A stretch of 64,000 bases of DNA. It comes from Kribbella sp. NBC_00382. Its GTDB lineage: Bacteria; Actinomycetota; Actinomycetes; Propionibacteriales; Kribbellaceae. The DNA lies in contig NZ_CP107954.1 of NCBI RefSeq assembly GCF_036067295.1, positions 7,068,001 through 7,132,000 on the forward strand. The letters are read 5' to 3'. Positions 53,203-61,882 of this stretch are shown piece after piece (position 1 is the stretch's first letter; every line of letters starts with the position of its first letter). The notes beneath the pieces are model-generated. The model ran no database searches. It was not told the origin of the DNA and saw only the letters and a list, made by a program, of their open reading frames with translations. The position numbers and the translations under genes are program-made.

Positions 53203-55499
53203 CAGTCGACCTCGCATTCCTCGAGCCGGGCCAAGTAGGTGGCTTGGGCCTCGTCGTAGGCTTCCCGCGCCGCTGCTTGTTCGGTATCGCGGATGAACCC
53301 GGACTTTGCCTTCCACAGCGCGTCGACGGAGTCGTGCAGCCATTGCGCGCTGCGCCGCGAGGCCCGGATCGGCAGCCCGGAGATCTCGACGAAGATCGGC
53401 TGGGTGTGCACGCTGCGCAGGATCCGCACGGCGATCCAGGACGAGCGCTCCAGGTCGAGGCCGAACTCGATCGCCTGCTCGTTGCCATCAGCAAGCAATT
53501 CCTGGGTCCCGGCCGGTACGCCGTTCACCAGCACCTCGACGAGCACCTTGCGGGACTGGCCGATGCGCGATCGCTCGAGGTGCCAGCCGACGGGCGCGGA
53601 GTACAGCGGCCGGCCAGCCGCTGGTGGAGCGGGTGGCTGTTCGGGTAGCCAGGCCGCGACCGTCGCTGTCACGCGGACTGGTCCCGGTTCGTCGACGGCG
53701 TGCTCACGAGCGGTGTCGCCGTCGACGGCGAAGTCGTAGATGTGGCTGCGGCCGTCGCCGAAGTACGAGGCGCCTTCCTTCAAGCCGCCGAGCCACGCCT
53801 CCAGAGCCTGCTCACCCTGCGGCGGCTCAGACAACTGGACGTAGGTGCGCCCGACTCCCGGGCCGTCGTCGTAGATGCAGGGGTAGTCGGTCTCGCCGAG
53901 CATCAGTGTGCGGTAGCCGACGTTGAGCAGGTGGTACCAGATGTTCAGCTCAGCGGCCGGTGAGAACTCGGCACCGCATTGGAAGTCGGCGGCACCGAGC
54001 GGGACGTCGACGATGATCTCGTTGGAGCCGATCGACTGGAAGCCCGGGACGATGTAGTTCGGCAGCTCATCGGTGCCGACCGAGAGGCCGAGACCGCAGT
54101 GTGCGTAGCCGACCATCGCGTTCTGCGCATGGCCCCAGCGCATGACCGGCAGGTTCCACGACGGCCAGTCCTCGATCAGCTGAGTGCCCGGATAGTCCTG
54201 GTCGGTGAGCCCGAGCAGGATGACGTGACCGGAGTGGCTGGATGGGAAGCCTGACACCTCGAGGTCGTACCGGAGCAGGCTCTGGCCATCCCGGTCAGTG
54301 TCCTGCGGGTCCCACGTCATGCCTTGGGCCTGCTGCATCGCCGGGTACTCCAGTTCGGCGCGCGGGCTGATCGACACACCGCTGAAGAACTGCTTCTGGT
54401 GGTAGTAGCACGGACCCCAGGTGAGCACGCTGCCCATCCAGAGCCCTTCACCGCGAACGTGCCGGATCATCGTCTCCGGCGTGACGCCCTCTGACGGCAC
54501 GCTGTAGTGCGAGCAACCGCCGGCGTGAATGTGCGGATCACCCGAGTAGTAGCCGTGCGCCGCAGGATCGGCCCAGCGATCGAGCTCGATTGTGACCGCC
54601 TCGCTGTCGGCCGTCAGCTCGACATCGACGCGGACCTCCCGGTACTCCGGCCCGCGGCGGGCAGAGATCTCGTACTGACCCGCCGGCAGCGTGATGACCT
54701 CGCCGGTAGCCCGGTACACGTGTTCATGGAAGAACATGTCCGGAGCCAACCGCATCCCCTTCGACGGGTACGCCCGGCGCTGCGAGTCAAGGACGGTCAG
54801 CGCCGCCACGGTGCTGCTGCCGTCCGGCTCACGGACGTCGAAGCGGATCTCGCGGGCCGGCAGGCAGTCGAAGTCGAACTTCGCGGCGTACTGGCGGCTC
54901 TCGAATCCCATCCGCTTCCAGGCCTGCGCGGACGGCGGCCGCGTGAGGCTCTCCGTCGCCTCCTCCACCGCCAGGAAGAAGGACAGCTCGCCGGCGTGGT
55001 TGCCGCCGTCGCGCGCGTACAGGCTGATCACCTTGTACTCGACGTCCAGGCCGGACACGTCGGTCGGCCCGGCAAGCTTCACCTCCAGCCGGCTGCGCTC
55101 GATCCGCGGTACGACGGTCAACGTGTCGGCCAGCGTGATCCGCGCGGCGTGGCTGTGGTGATCGACCAGCCCGAGCACATGATTCGACGGCGCGAACAGG
55201 TCTCCCAACAAGCGATGCGGGTTCACCACCCGCACCAGGAAGCTGCGCCACCCATGCTGAACCAGCCGCGGCGGTGCGGCACCTGGCGTGGCTGCGATCA
55301 GCCCTTCCTCATCGATCTCCGCGTCGACCAGGACATACGGGCGCAGCAGCTCTTCGACCTTGGCTGCCCTGACGGCATCGGTCTGAGCGTCATCTAGCAG
55401 CTTGCCCAGCTGGTTCGTCAGGTCGTCGGGTAGTGGTTCACCGATGTCACGGAGTTTCTCAACGGCTCGAGTCGCGGACGCATGCAGTGGCTGGAACAC
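53202..55499 (-). CDS. CehA/McbA family PHP-type metallohydrolase
   Basis: A 765-residue protein. A PHP-like metal site appears at GDPHIHAGGCSHYSVPSEGV near residue 320, as in CehA/McbA proteins; carbaryl-hydrolysing members gave the name, but most have unknown substrates. The N-terminal 300 residues look like beta-sandwich modules (FDFDCLPAREIRFDVREPDG), and later parts include HVILLGLTDQDYPG and LGETDYPCIYDDGPG. I start at GTG 55499, which has GAGGAGG 5 bases upstream, not the GTG at 55547. No signal peptide is visible. It is followed by a coupled 147-residue protein and is divergent from a STAND regulator. Confidence 0.82.
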   Translation of the reverse strand: MFQPLHASATRAVEKLRDIGEPLPDDLTNQLGKLLDDAQTDAVRAAKVEELLRPYVLVDAEIDEEGLIAATPGAAPPRLVQHGWRSFLVRVVNPHRLLGDLFAPSNHVLGLVDHHSHAARITLADTLTVVPRIERSRLEVKLAGPTDVSGLDVEYKVISLYARDGGNHAGELSFFLAVEEATESLTRPPSAQAWKRMGFESRQYAAKFDFDCLPAREIRFDVREPDGSSTVAALTVLDSQRRAYPSKGMRLAPDMFFHEHVYRATGEVITLPAGQYEISARRGPEYREVRVDVELTADSEAVTIELDRWADPAAHGYYSGDPHIHAGGCSHYSVPSEGVTPETMIRHVRGEGLWMGSVLTWGPCYYHQKQFFSGVSISPRAELEYPAMQQAQGMTWDPQDTDRDGQSLLRYDLEVSGFPSSHSGHVILLGLTDQDYPGTQLIEDWPSWNLPVMRWGHAQNAMVGYAHCGLGLSVGTDELPNYIVPGFQSIGSNEIIVDVPLGAADFQCGAEFSPAAELNIWYHLLNVGYRTLMLGETDYPCIYDDGPGVGRTYVQLSEPPQGEQALEAWLGGLKEGASYFGDGRSHIYDFAVDGDTAREHAVDEPGPVRVTATVAAWLPEQPPAPPAAGRPLYSAPVGWHLERSRIGQSRKVLVEVLVNGVPAGTQELLADGNEQAIEFGLDLERSSWIAVRILRSVHTQPIFVEISGLPIRASRRSAQWLHDSVDALWKAKSGFIRDTEQAAAREAYDEAQATYLARLEECEVD

Positions 55500-55603
55500 A
55501 GGACCTCCTCGTCGCGGACCAACCTCGACCCTAGTTCGCCCGACCACATCTGGCTCTCGGTTTTTCCACAGCCCTAGAATCGGCGGCTCGGACTGGAGAA
55601 GGG

Positions 55604-57910
55604 TTGGACTGCGTGGGCGACGAGCTGGCCGGGGCCTTGGGGCAGTTGCGGGATCTGACCGGGCGAAGCCTGCGTGAGCTCGGGCGCGACATCAATGCCA
55701 GCAGTTCCTCGTTGTCTCGCTACTTCTCCGGTCAGGCCGTACCTCCGTGGCCGACCGTGGTGGCACTCTGCAAGGCGGCCGGGCGGGACCCGAGGCCGCT
55801 GCGGGAAGTGTGGGAGCGGGCCAAGGACGGGCCGACGCAACAGCCTGCGAGCGCGCCGATACGCAACGATCTGCCGCACGACATCACGGCCTTCACCGGA
55901 CGTCAGGCGGAGCTGGACGTTCTGCTCGCAGCGGCCAGGGACGGATCCGTCGTCGCGATCGACGGCATGGGTGGCGTGGGCAAGTCTGCTGTGGCCGTGC
56001 ACGCGGCGCATCTGCTGACGGCCCACTTCCCCGATGGGCAGCTCTACCTGGACTTGCATGGGTTCACCCCAGGTCGCGAGCGGGTCGACTCCGGGGAGGC
56101 GCTGCGGGTGTTGCTCACGGCTCTCGGCGTACAGCCCGGCAGGATCCCCGACGGTGGTGCCGAGCGGGCCGCGCTGTGGCGGTCGGAGCTGGCGACGCGG
56201 CGCGCGATCGTCCTGCTGGACAACGCGGCGGACGCTAATCAGGTCCGCGACCTGCTGCCGGGAGCCGGCCAGACCTTCGTCATCATCACCAGCCGCCGAC
56301 GGATGGTGGAGCTGGATGGTGTCCAGCCGATCTCGTTGGACGTCCTGCCGGCCGAGGACGCGGCGCGGTTGTTCGTCGAGTCCGTCGGCGGCAGCCGCCT
56401 TGGTGATGTTGATGAGGTACTACGCCGCTGCGGGAACCTCCCGCTGGCCATCCGAGTGGCCGCCGCTCGGCTGCGGCACCGGCCCACCTGGACGGTCGAC
56501 ACCTTGGTGGAACGGCTGCGGGACGGCGAGTTGGCGGTGTCGGACGTGTTCGAGATGTCGCTACGGCAGCTCGACCCCGCGCAGCGGCGGATGTTCCGGC
56601 TCCTCGGACTGGTACCGGGCGAGGACATCGACGCGTACGCCACAGCCGCCCTGGCCGGGATCCCGCTGGCCAACGCCCGCTCGCTGCTGGAGGACCTGGT
56701 CGACGTTCACCTGGTCCAGGAGCCGGCGCCCGGCCGATACCGGATGCACGACCTGCTGCGGCAGACCGCTCGCGCCGACGATGCCGAAGCCGACCCGGTG
56801 CCGGCGATCGCCCGGCTTGCCGACTACTACTTGAGCGGCCTCGTCTCCGTCAAAGAGCTCTCCGGCGTCCTCATTCCACTGCCGGTGATCATCACGCAGC
56901 CGCCTCCCGCTCTCCCCGACCTGTCGACCTTCCATCAGGCCGTCGACTGGACGGACGCCGAGTGGGCCAACCTGATGGCGACGTTCACGCTCGCGGTGGA
57001 GCTGCGGATCGACGCGCCGGCGGTCGGGCTCGCCCAGCTCGCCACGATCACCCAGTCGCGTCGGGGTGGCATCGCCCGGCTCGGCCGAGCGCTCGTGGCC
57101 AGCATGCCCGCCGCCGAACGGCTCGGACAGCGTCGCCTGCTCGCCTCCCACCGGTACCTCCGGGGCGCGGTGTTGTTGCGAACCGGCCACCTTGCCGAGG
57201 CAGTACCGGAACTCGAAGCCGCCCGGACGCTGATGGCTGCGGAGGCCGACCTCATCGGTGAGGCGCTCGCGCTCCTGCAGCTGGCCGACATCCGCCTGTT
57301 CACCGGCGACGCCGCCGGTGCGGCCGAACTGTTGCGTGAGGCAACCGAGTTGCTCCCGGCGAGCGAGGCTGCCACGCGCGTCCAGGTGTGGGGCGGACTC
57401 GGCCAGGCGCTGGTGGAGCTCGGCAAGTATGAGGACGCGCGGGCAGTCGTCGCCGAGGTGCGCGACGTCCGGCGCGGGGCGGCAACAGCTGCCCCGGTCG
57501 ATCAGCAGTCGGAGCGGGTCTGCCTCGAAGTACTGGGCCGGGCGGCACTCGGCCAAGGTGATGCCCAGACCGCGCTCGACCTCGCCGAGCAGGCGGTCGC
57601 ACTCAACCAGGCGACCCGCCAGCAGGTCTTCGAGGCGGCCAGCCTCACGGACACCGCCATCGCCTTGCGGCACCTCGGTCGCGTCGAGGAGGCGTCGGCC
57701 CGGTACGCCGAAGCCGCGCGGATCCTCGAACGGGCTGGTGAGCCGCATCGACTGGCCCGCATCTGTCTGCCGTACGCGGAGGCATGCCTGCTGACCGGGG
57801 ACGCGGAGACAGCGGCAGTGCATTTCGCGACAGTGCTCGAGCTCTCCACCACCCACGGCATCGACTACCTCATACCGATCTCCAAAGATGGGCTCGCCCG
57901 GGCGTTCTGA
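55604..57910 (+). CDS. STAND regulator: HTH, NB-ARC ATPase, TPR
   Basis: A 768-residue signal-transduction ATPase. The N-terminal XRE-like helix-turn-helix (RSLRELGRDINASSSSLSRYF, about 20-40) leads to NB-ARC: Walker A DGMGGVGKSAVAVHAA near 122-134, Walker B RAIVLLDNAADANQV, and GNLPLAIRVAAARL. A winged-helix part (FEMSLRQLDPAQRRMFRLLGL) and C-terminal TPR-like helices from about 480 follow. Such proteins act as ATP-switched transcription activators in actinobacteria. The TTG at 55604 is 5 bases after GGAG; a GTG at 55613 is an equal candidate. The target may be the neighbouring hydrolase or the genes downstream. Confidence 0.87.
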   Translation: MDCVGDELAGALGQLRDLTGRSLRELGRDINASSSSLSRYFSGQAVPPWPTVVALCKAAGRDPRPLREVWERAKDGPTQQPASAPIRNDLPHDITAFTGRQAELDVLLAAARDGSVVAIDGMGGVGKSAVAVHAAHLLTAHFPDGQLYLDLHGFTPGRERVDSGEALRVLLTALGVQPGRIPDGGAERAALWRSELATRRAIVLLDNAADANQVRDLLPGAGQTFVIITSRRRMVELDGVQPISLDVLPAEDAARLFVESVGGSRLGDVDEVLRRCGNLPLAIRVAAARLRHRPTWTVDTLVERLRDGELAVSDVFEMSLRQLDPAQRRMFRLLGLVPGEDIDAYATAALAGIPLANARSLLEDLVDVHLVQEPAPGRYRMHDLLRQTARADDAEADPVPAIARLADYYLSGLVSVKELSGVLIPLPVIITQPPPALPDLSTFHQAVDWTDAEWANLMATFTLAVELRIDAPAVGLAQLATITQSRRGGIARLGRALVASMPAAERLGQRRLLASHRYLRGAVLLRTGHLAEAVPELEAARTLMAAEADLIGEALALLQLADIRLFTGDAAGAAELLREATELLPASEAATRVQVWGGLGQALVELGKYEDARAVVAEVRDVRRGAATAAPVDQQSERVCLEVLGRAALGQGDAQTALDLAEQAVALNQATRQQVFEAASLTDTAIALRHLGRVEEASARYAEAARILERAGEPHRLARICLPYAEACLLTGDAETAAVHFATVLELSTTHGIDYLIPISKDGLARAF

Positions 57911-58026
57911 GACTGTCCCAGGTGCTCCGCGAGCTGTCCCGTCCCGTCCCGGGACAGCAGTCCGACAGCCGTCCGCTTCCGTAAACGCGCAGGTCAGTCC
58001 CCTGGCGGCGGACTGTCCCGTGTCCC
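57909..58026. promoter_or_regulatory. Cluster of TGTCCC inverted repeats
   Basis: GACTGTCCC occurs at 57911 and again at 58011. GCTGTCCCG (57933-57941) pairs with CGGGACAGC (57950-57958), and CAGTCC (57995-58000) pairs with GGACTG (58010-58015). The cluster fills the gap between the STAND gene and the SRPBCC-like gene. It may be a terminator plus an operator. Confidence 0.5.
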
Positions 58027-58078
58027 GGCAAGGCCCAAGCCGATTGTGGGCAACCGCTGCCTTGGCGAGGCTTCTGCC

Positions 58079-58555
58079 ATGCACACGACCTCTTCCCTCC
58101 TCGCAGAACTCGATGCGCTGCCCACCCGGTGGGAGGTGCAAGGAACGGTTCCCGCACCGGTCGCGGCGGTCGCCGAGCTACTCCTCGCCGTCGAGGCGGG
58201 CCGGGTCGGCGACCACAACCTGCTGGTACTGGCCAGGGCTTCGGCCGCACGGAAAGGCGCGATGACGGTAGTTGCCGGCGTCGACGCCTACAGCGTTGAC
58301 CTCGCCGGGCCGATCGAGCCGGTCGAGATCGAGGTCGATGCAGTCCGGTCGACTCTCGCAGTACAGACCTGGTACGCCGGTACGCTCACCGCCACCGATT
58401 GCCCCGACGGCACCCTGGTGACCCATCGCGTGCACCGGGTGCTGCCCGACCACCCCGGCTTCGCGGCCGGGATCGCCGAGCTCGGCCTTCGAGCGCGGAT
58501 GGAGCGCGATCTCGGTCAGGTACTGGCTGTGATCACCGACCGGCTCGGCTGCTGA
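58079..58555 (+). CDS. SRPBCC-like small protein
   Basis: A 158-residue protein, tentatively of the SRPBCC/polyketide-cyclase fold. It opens with a strand and VPAPVAAVAELL-type first helix, then alternating strands (VVAGVDAYSVDL, VEIEVDAVRSTLAVQT, GTLVTHRVHRVLPD) and a long C-terminal helix (ARMERDLGQVLAVITDRL). No catalytic residues are recognised. The ATG at 58079 is preceded by GCGAGG. It is followed 50 bases later by the serine hydrolase and is probably co-transcribed with it. Confidence 0.62.
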   Translation: MHTTSSLLAELDALPTRWEVQGTVPAPVAAVAELLLAVEAGRVGDHNLLVLARASAARKGAMTVVAGVDAYSVDLAGPIEPVEIEVDAVRSTLAVQTWYAGTLTATDCPDGTLVTHRVHRVLPDHPGFAAGIAELGLRARMERDLGQVLAVITDRLGC

Positions 58556-58605
58556 CCACCCCTGCTATCCCCTGCTTGCCCGTTCGAATCAAGGAGAACA
58601 CCACG

Positions 58606-59844
58606 ATGTCTACTACCACCGTCCAGCACCGCGGCTTCACCGAGGCCGGACTGCGCAAGCTGCGCGAGGTGCTCACCCGCCACGTCGACTCCGGGCGGAT
58701 CCCCGGCCTGGTTGCGCTGGTCAGCCGGGGCGACGAGACCCACGTCGAGGCGATCGGGACGCTGCGTCACGACGGCGGCGGACCGATGCAGCGGGACACG
58801 ATCTTCCGGATGGCGTCGACCTCCAAGCCGGTCGCGGTGTCGGCCGCGATGGTGCTGCTCGACGAGTGCCGCCTGCGGCTGGACGACACCGTCGACCAGT
58901 GGCTGCCCGAGCTTGCCGACCGCAAGGTGCTGAAGCGGCTCGACGGGCCGCTCGACGACGTCGTACCGGCCAAGCGGCCGATCACCGTCCGGGACGTGCT
59001 GACCTCCACCTTCGGTCTCGGGATGGACATGACCGTGCTCGGTACGCCGATCATGGGCGCCGTCTTCGAGCAGGGCATCACGCCCAACATGCCGACACCG
59101 ATGCCGGAACAGGACGAGTGGATGCGGCGGCTCGGCACGCTGCCGCTGATGCACCAGCCGGGTGAGCGTTGGCAGTACCAGATCAGCAGCGATCTGCTCG
59201 GAGTACTCGTCTCCAGGGTCTCGGGGCAGTCGTACGACGCGTTCCTGCAGGAACGCGTCTTCGGCCCGCTGGGCATGAAGGACACCGGGTTCTACGTGCC
59301 GACGGACCAGCTGCACCGGCTGCCTCCGCTGTACGCGCCCGACCCCGCGACCGGTGAGTTCCACATCTGGGATGAGGCCGACGGCGGCCGGCACAGCAAG
59401 CCGCCGGCGTTCCAGGGCGGCGGTGGCGGGCTGAACTCCACCGTTGACGACTACCACGCGTACTTCCGGATGCTGCTCAACAACGGTCTGCACGGGACCG
59501 AGCGGATCCTGTCCCGGCCGGCCGTCGAGTTGATGACGACGAACCGGCTCACGCCTGAGCAACTCGCTGCCCGGGAGACCATGGCCCGCGACAACGTCCA
59601 CATCTCGTTCGGGCAGGGACAGCACGGCGGCTGGGGCTTCGGGATGGCGGTACGGACGTACCGCGGCGACTACGCGCCGGTCGGCCAGTTCGGCTGGGAC
59701 GGCGGGAGCGGTACGTCGTCGTACGCCGACCCGAGCAACCAACTCGTCGGGCTCCTGCTCACCCAGGTCGGGGCGTCCACGCCGGACTCGACGCGGCTCC
59801 TGCACGACTTCTGGACCACCGTCTACCAGGCACTCGCCGACTGA
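58606..59844 (+). CDS. Serine hydrolase, beta-lactamase class C/EstB-like
   Basis: A 412-residue cytoplasmic-looking member of the beta-lactamase-related family (esterases and D-aminopeptidases). The nucleophile motif SxxK is STSK in RMASTSKPVAVSAAM near residue 68. The second motif is a YxS-type YQIS in RWQYQISSDLLGVL, and a C-terminal GWDGGSGTSSY lies in place of KTG. There is no signal peptide, so antibiotic resistance is unlikely and an esterase or peptidase role is more probable. AAGGAGAA precedes the ATG. Confidence 0.9.
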   Translation: MSTTTVQHRGFTEAGLRKLREVLTRHVDSGRIPGLVALVSRGDETHVEAIGTLRHDGGGPMQRDTIFRMASTSKPVAVSAAMVLLDECRLRLDDTVDQWLPELADRKVLKRLDGPLDDVVPAKRPITVRDVLTSTFGLGMDMTVLGTPIMGAVFEQGITPNMPTPMPEQDEWMRRLGTLPLMHQPGERWQYQISSDLLGVLVSRVSGQSYDAFLQERVFGPLGMKDTGFYVPTDQLHRLPPLYAPDPATGEFHIWDEADGGRHSKPPAFQGGGGGLNSTVDDYHAYFRMLLNNGLHGTERILSRPAVELMTTNRLTPEQLAARETMARDNVHISFGQGQHGGWGFGMAVRTYRGDYAPVGQFGWDGGSGTSSYADPSNQLVGLLLTQVGASTPDSTRLLHDFWTTVYQALAD

Positions 59845-59876
59845 TCACCCGTCGAGCGCTATGGCAGAGTAGTGCG

Positions 59877-60173
59877 GTGACTGATCTGGATGTGTCTACT
59901 GAACTCGGCCGGCTGCGGGGCACCATCGACAACATCGATGCCGCGTTGGTGCACCTGCTGGCCGAGCGGTTCAAGTGCACCCAGCAGGTGGGTGCACTCA
60001 AGGCTCGCAGCGGTCTCCCGCCGGCCGACAAGGGCCGGGAGGAACGGCAGATCACCCGGCTCCGGTCGCTGGCGACCGACGCGGGCCTGGACCCGGTCTT
60101 CGCGGAGAAGTTCCTCAACTTCGTGATCGCCGAGGTGATCATGCACCACGAGCGAATCGCCGAGGCCAACTGA
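59877..60173 (+). CDS. Chorismate mutase, AroQ type
   Basis: A 98-residue all-helical AroQ enzyme converting chorismate to prephenate for Phe and Tyr synthesis. Landmarks are LRGTIDNIDAALVHLLAERF, CTQQVGALKA, and RSGLPPADKGREERQ, matching the conserved Arg/Lys sites. It starts at GTG 59877 with CAGAGT 6 bases upstream and no ribosome site, so it is probably leaderless. It is not linked to other aromatic amino acid genes here. A strong hairpin follows. Confidence 0.93.
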   Translation: MTDLDVSTELGRLRGTIDNIDAALVHLLAERFKCTQQVGALKARSGLPPADKGREERQITRLRSLATDAGLDPVFAEKFLNFVIAEVIMHHERIAEAN

Positions 60174-60180
60174 CCAACGC

Positions 60181-60210
60181 CGGCCCGCAAGCCCTCGGGC
60201 CTGCGGGCCG
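60181..60210 (+). terminator. Hairpin after chorismate mutase gene
   Basis: CGGCCCGCAAGCC pairs with GGCCTGCGGGCCG with a single A-C mismatch, making a stem of about 13 base pairs, with no T-run. Confidence 0.6.
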
Positions 60211-60230
60211 GGATCGCCCGATCAGGCATC

Positions 60231-61187
60231 ATGACCTCCGTGATGCACCTCCGGCTCATCGTCCCCAGCGACCGTACCGACCTGGTCGTGAGCACCCTCG
60301 TCGCCGACGATCGGGTGACCAACGTCGTCGTACTGTCCGGCGCCGCGAAGCGGCCTGCGGGTGATGTCGTGCAGTGCGACGTCACTCGGGAGGCGACCTC
60401 CGACATCCTTGGCTGGCTGAAAGAACAGCGGCTGTACGACGACGGCGCGGTCGCGATCAGCACCGTTGACGCCGCGCCGTCCCGCAACGCGTGGCACACC
60501 GAGCAAGCAGCTCCCGGAGCACCGGACGACGCCGTCGTGTGGGACGCGGTAGTCGACCAAGGCTATGCCGAAGCCCGAGGATCCTGGGCCTTCTACGCCT
60601 TCCTCACGCTCGCCACGATGATCGCGGCCATCGCCGTCATCACCGACTCGTCGATCCTCGTCGTCGGCGCCATGGTGGTCGGCCCCGAGTTCGGCGTCGT
60701 GGCCGCGCTGGCTCTCGGCCTCGCGCTGGGCCGGCGAGGGCTCGCCACGCAATCGCTGGCACTGCTCGCCAAAGGATTCCTGGTGGCGATCCTGGTGACC
60801 ATTCTGGTCGCCCTGCTGGCCCGGGCCGGTGGCTGGATCGACGTCGGCGATGTGACGGCGGACCGTCCACTCACCGGTTTCATCTGGCGTCCCGACCGGT
60901 GGTCCGTCGTCGTCGCCGTCCTGGCAGGCTGCGCCGGCGTCCTCTCGCAGACGGCCGGCCGGTCCAATGCGCTGGTCGGCGTCTTCATCTCGGTCACGAC
61001 CGTACCGGCCGCCGGCGACCTCGCCCTGTCGATCGCCGTCTGGGCACCAGCGCAGATCGGCGGCTCAGCCGCCCAGCTCGGCATCAACCTGGTCGGCATG
61101 ACCTGCGCCGGTGTAGCAACCCTGCTCCTCCAACGCCTCCTCTGGCGCTTCACCGCCCGCTCGCATCGCGAACACGAGCTCAAGTAG
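60231..61187 (+). CDS. DUF389 family membrane protein
   Basis: A 318-residue protein with a soluble N-terminal ACT-like region (LRLIVPSDRTDLVVSTLVAD) and a DUF389 membrane domain from about 115. Hydrophobic helices include FYAFLTLATMIAAIAVITDSSILVVGAMVVGPEFG, quoted in part, whose GAMVVGP is the family hallmark. The function is unknown. Starts at ATG 60231, GTG 60240 or ATG 60243 are all possible; CATCAT lies 7 bases before 60240. Its last 8 bases overlap the convergent DUF2461 gene. Confidence 0.85.
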   Translation: MTSVMHLRLIVPSDRTDLVVSTLVADDRVTNVVVLSGAAKRPAGDVVQCDVTREATSDILGWLKEQRLYDDGAVAISTVDAAPSRNAWHTEQAAPGAPDDAVVWDAVVDQGYAEARGSWAFYAFLTLATMIAAIAVITDSSILVVGAMVVGPEFGVVAALALGLALGRRGLATQSLALLAKGFLVAILVTILVALLARAGGWIDVGDVTADRPLTGFIWRPDRWSVVVAVLAGCAGVLSQTAGRSNALVGVFISVTTVPAAGDLALSIAVWAPAQIGGSAAQLGINLVGMTCAGVATLLLQRLLWRFTARSHREHELK

Positions 61188-61806
61188 CAACGTGCTCAAC
61201 CAGCCAGCGGGCCAGTGGGCGTAGCTGAGTGAAGGTGAAGCGGACCTGGTCGGCCGCAGCCGGCGTGTGAATCCAGTCGTCACCGCCGAGCGGCCGCGTC
61301 GCGATGACGGACCTGTGCCGCAGCAACTCTGCCCTCGGATGGTCAGCTGGATATCCCCGCAACGGGCGCTTCAGCAGGTCGCCGGAGATCTCGAAGCCCT
61401 CGCGCTCCAGCTTCCGAATGACGGCGACCAGCCGTGGCCCCGACCCGGAGTCCGCGACCGCCGCCCGGTACCGCTCGATCTGCACCGGCGGCGCGTACCA
61501 CCACGCCAGGCTGACCTGCAGCCCGTCCAGATCGAACCGCAGCGACAGCTCGACGTTCGGCCCCAACCGGACAATCGCGCCCTGCCGCTGCCACGCCTCC
61601 AGCAAGACCCCTCCGTACCTCCAGACGGCGAAGTCCTCGTAGGCAGCGTCTTCGTAAGCCATCGCGTCGAGCAACTCGACCATCGGCTGCCGGACCAGCT
61701 CCTCCCGCTCCCGCCGGCACTCCCGCCGAACCTCGACCGAAGGCTCCCCCTCCAGCCGAAGCAACACGTCGAAGGCCTCCGGCGGCCACCCCGCGAAACC
61801 GTTCAC
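61180..61806 (-). CDS. DUF2461 (TIGR02453) family protein
   Basis: A 208-residue protein of unknown function. The family opening is FAGWPPEAFDVLLRLEGEPS (GF..W..EA..FL...), and the end is FTFTQLRPLARWLVEH. In the middle lie EDFAVWRYGG and LAWWYAPPVQIERYRAAVAD. I start at GTG 61806 because TAGGCT lies 7 bases upstream, the leaderless pattern seen elsewhere in the window. A hairpin from the MMPL gene's terminator lies just upstream. Confidence 0.78.
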   Translation of the reverse strand: MNGFAGWPPEAFDVLLRLEGEPSVEVRRECRREREELVRQPMVELLDAMAYEDAAYEDFAVWRYGGVLLEAWQRQGAIVRLGPNVELSLRFDLDGLQVSLAWWYAPPVQIERYRAAVADSGSGPRLVAVIRKLEREGFEISGDLLKRPLRGYPADHPRAELLRHRSVIATRPLGGDDWIHTPAAADQVRFTFTQLRPLARWLVEHVAT

Positions 61807-61831
61807 GCTTCGCAGCCTAGCCACACCGCAG

Positions 61832-61878
61832 CCCACCCTGCCGGGCCTCGGTGGTTGCCGAAGGCCCGACAGGGTGGG
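61832..61878 (-). terminator. Hairpin after the MMPL gene
   Basis: CCCACCCTGCCGGGCCT (61832-61848) pairs with AGGCCCGACAGGGTGGG (61862-61878) with one mismatch around a 13-base loop. It begins 4 bases after the MMPL stop. Confidence 0.72.
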
Positions 61879-61882
61879 GTCG

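Noticed and set aside
57945-57956. GTCCCGGGAC as a DevR box
   Set aside because: The half-sites are in inverted order without the four-base spacer, and the gene context is unrelated to the island.
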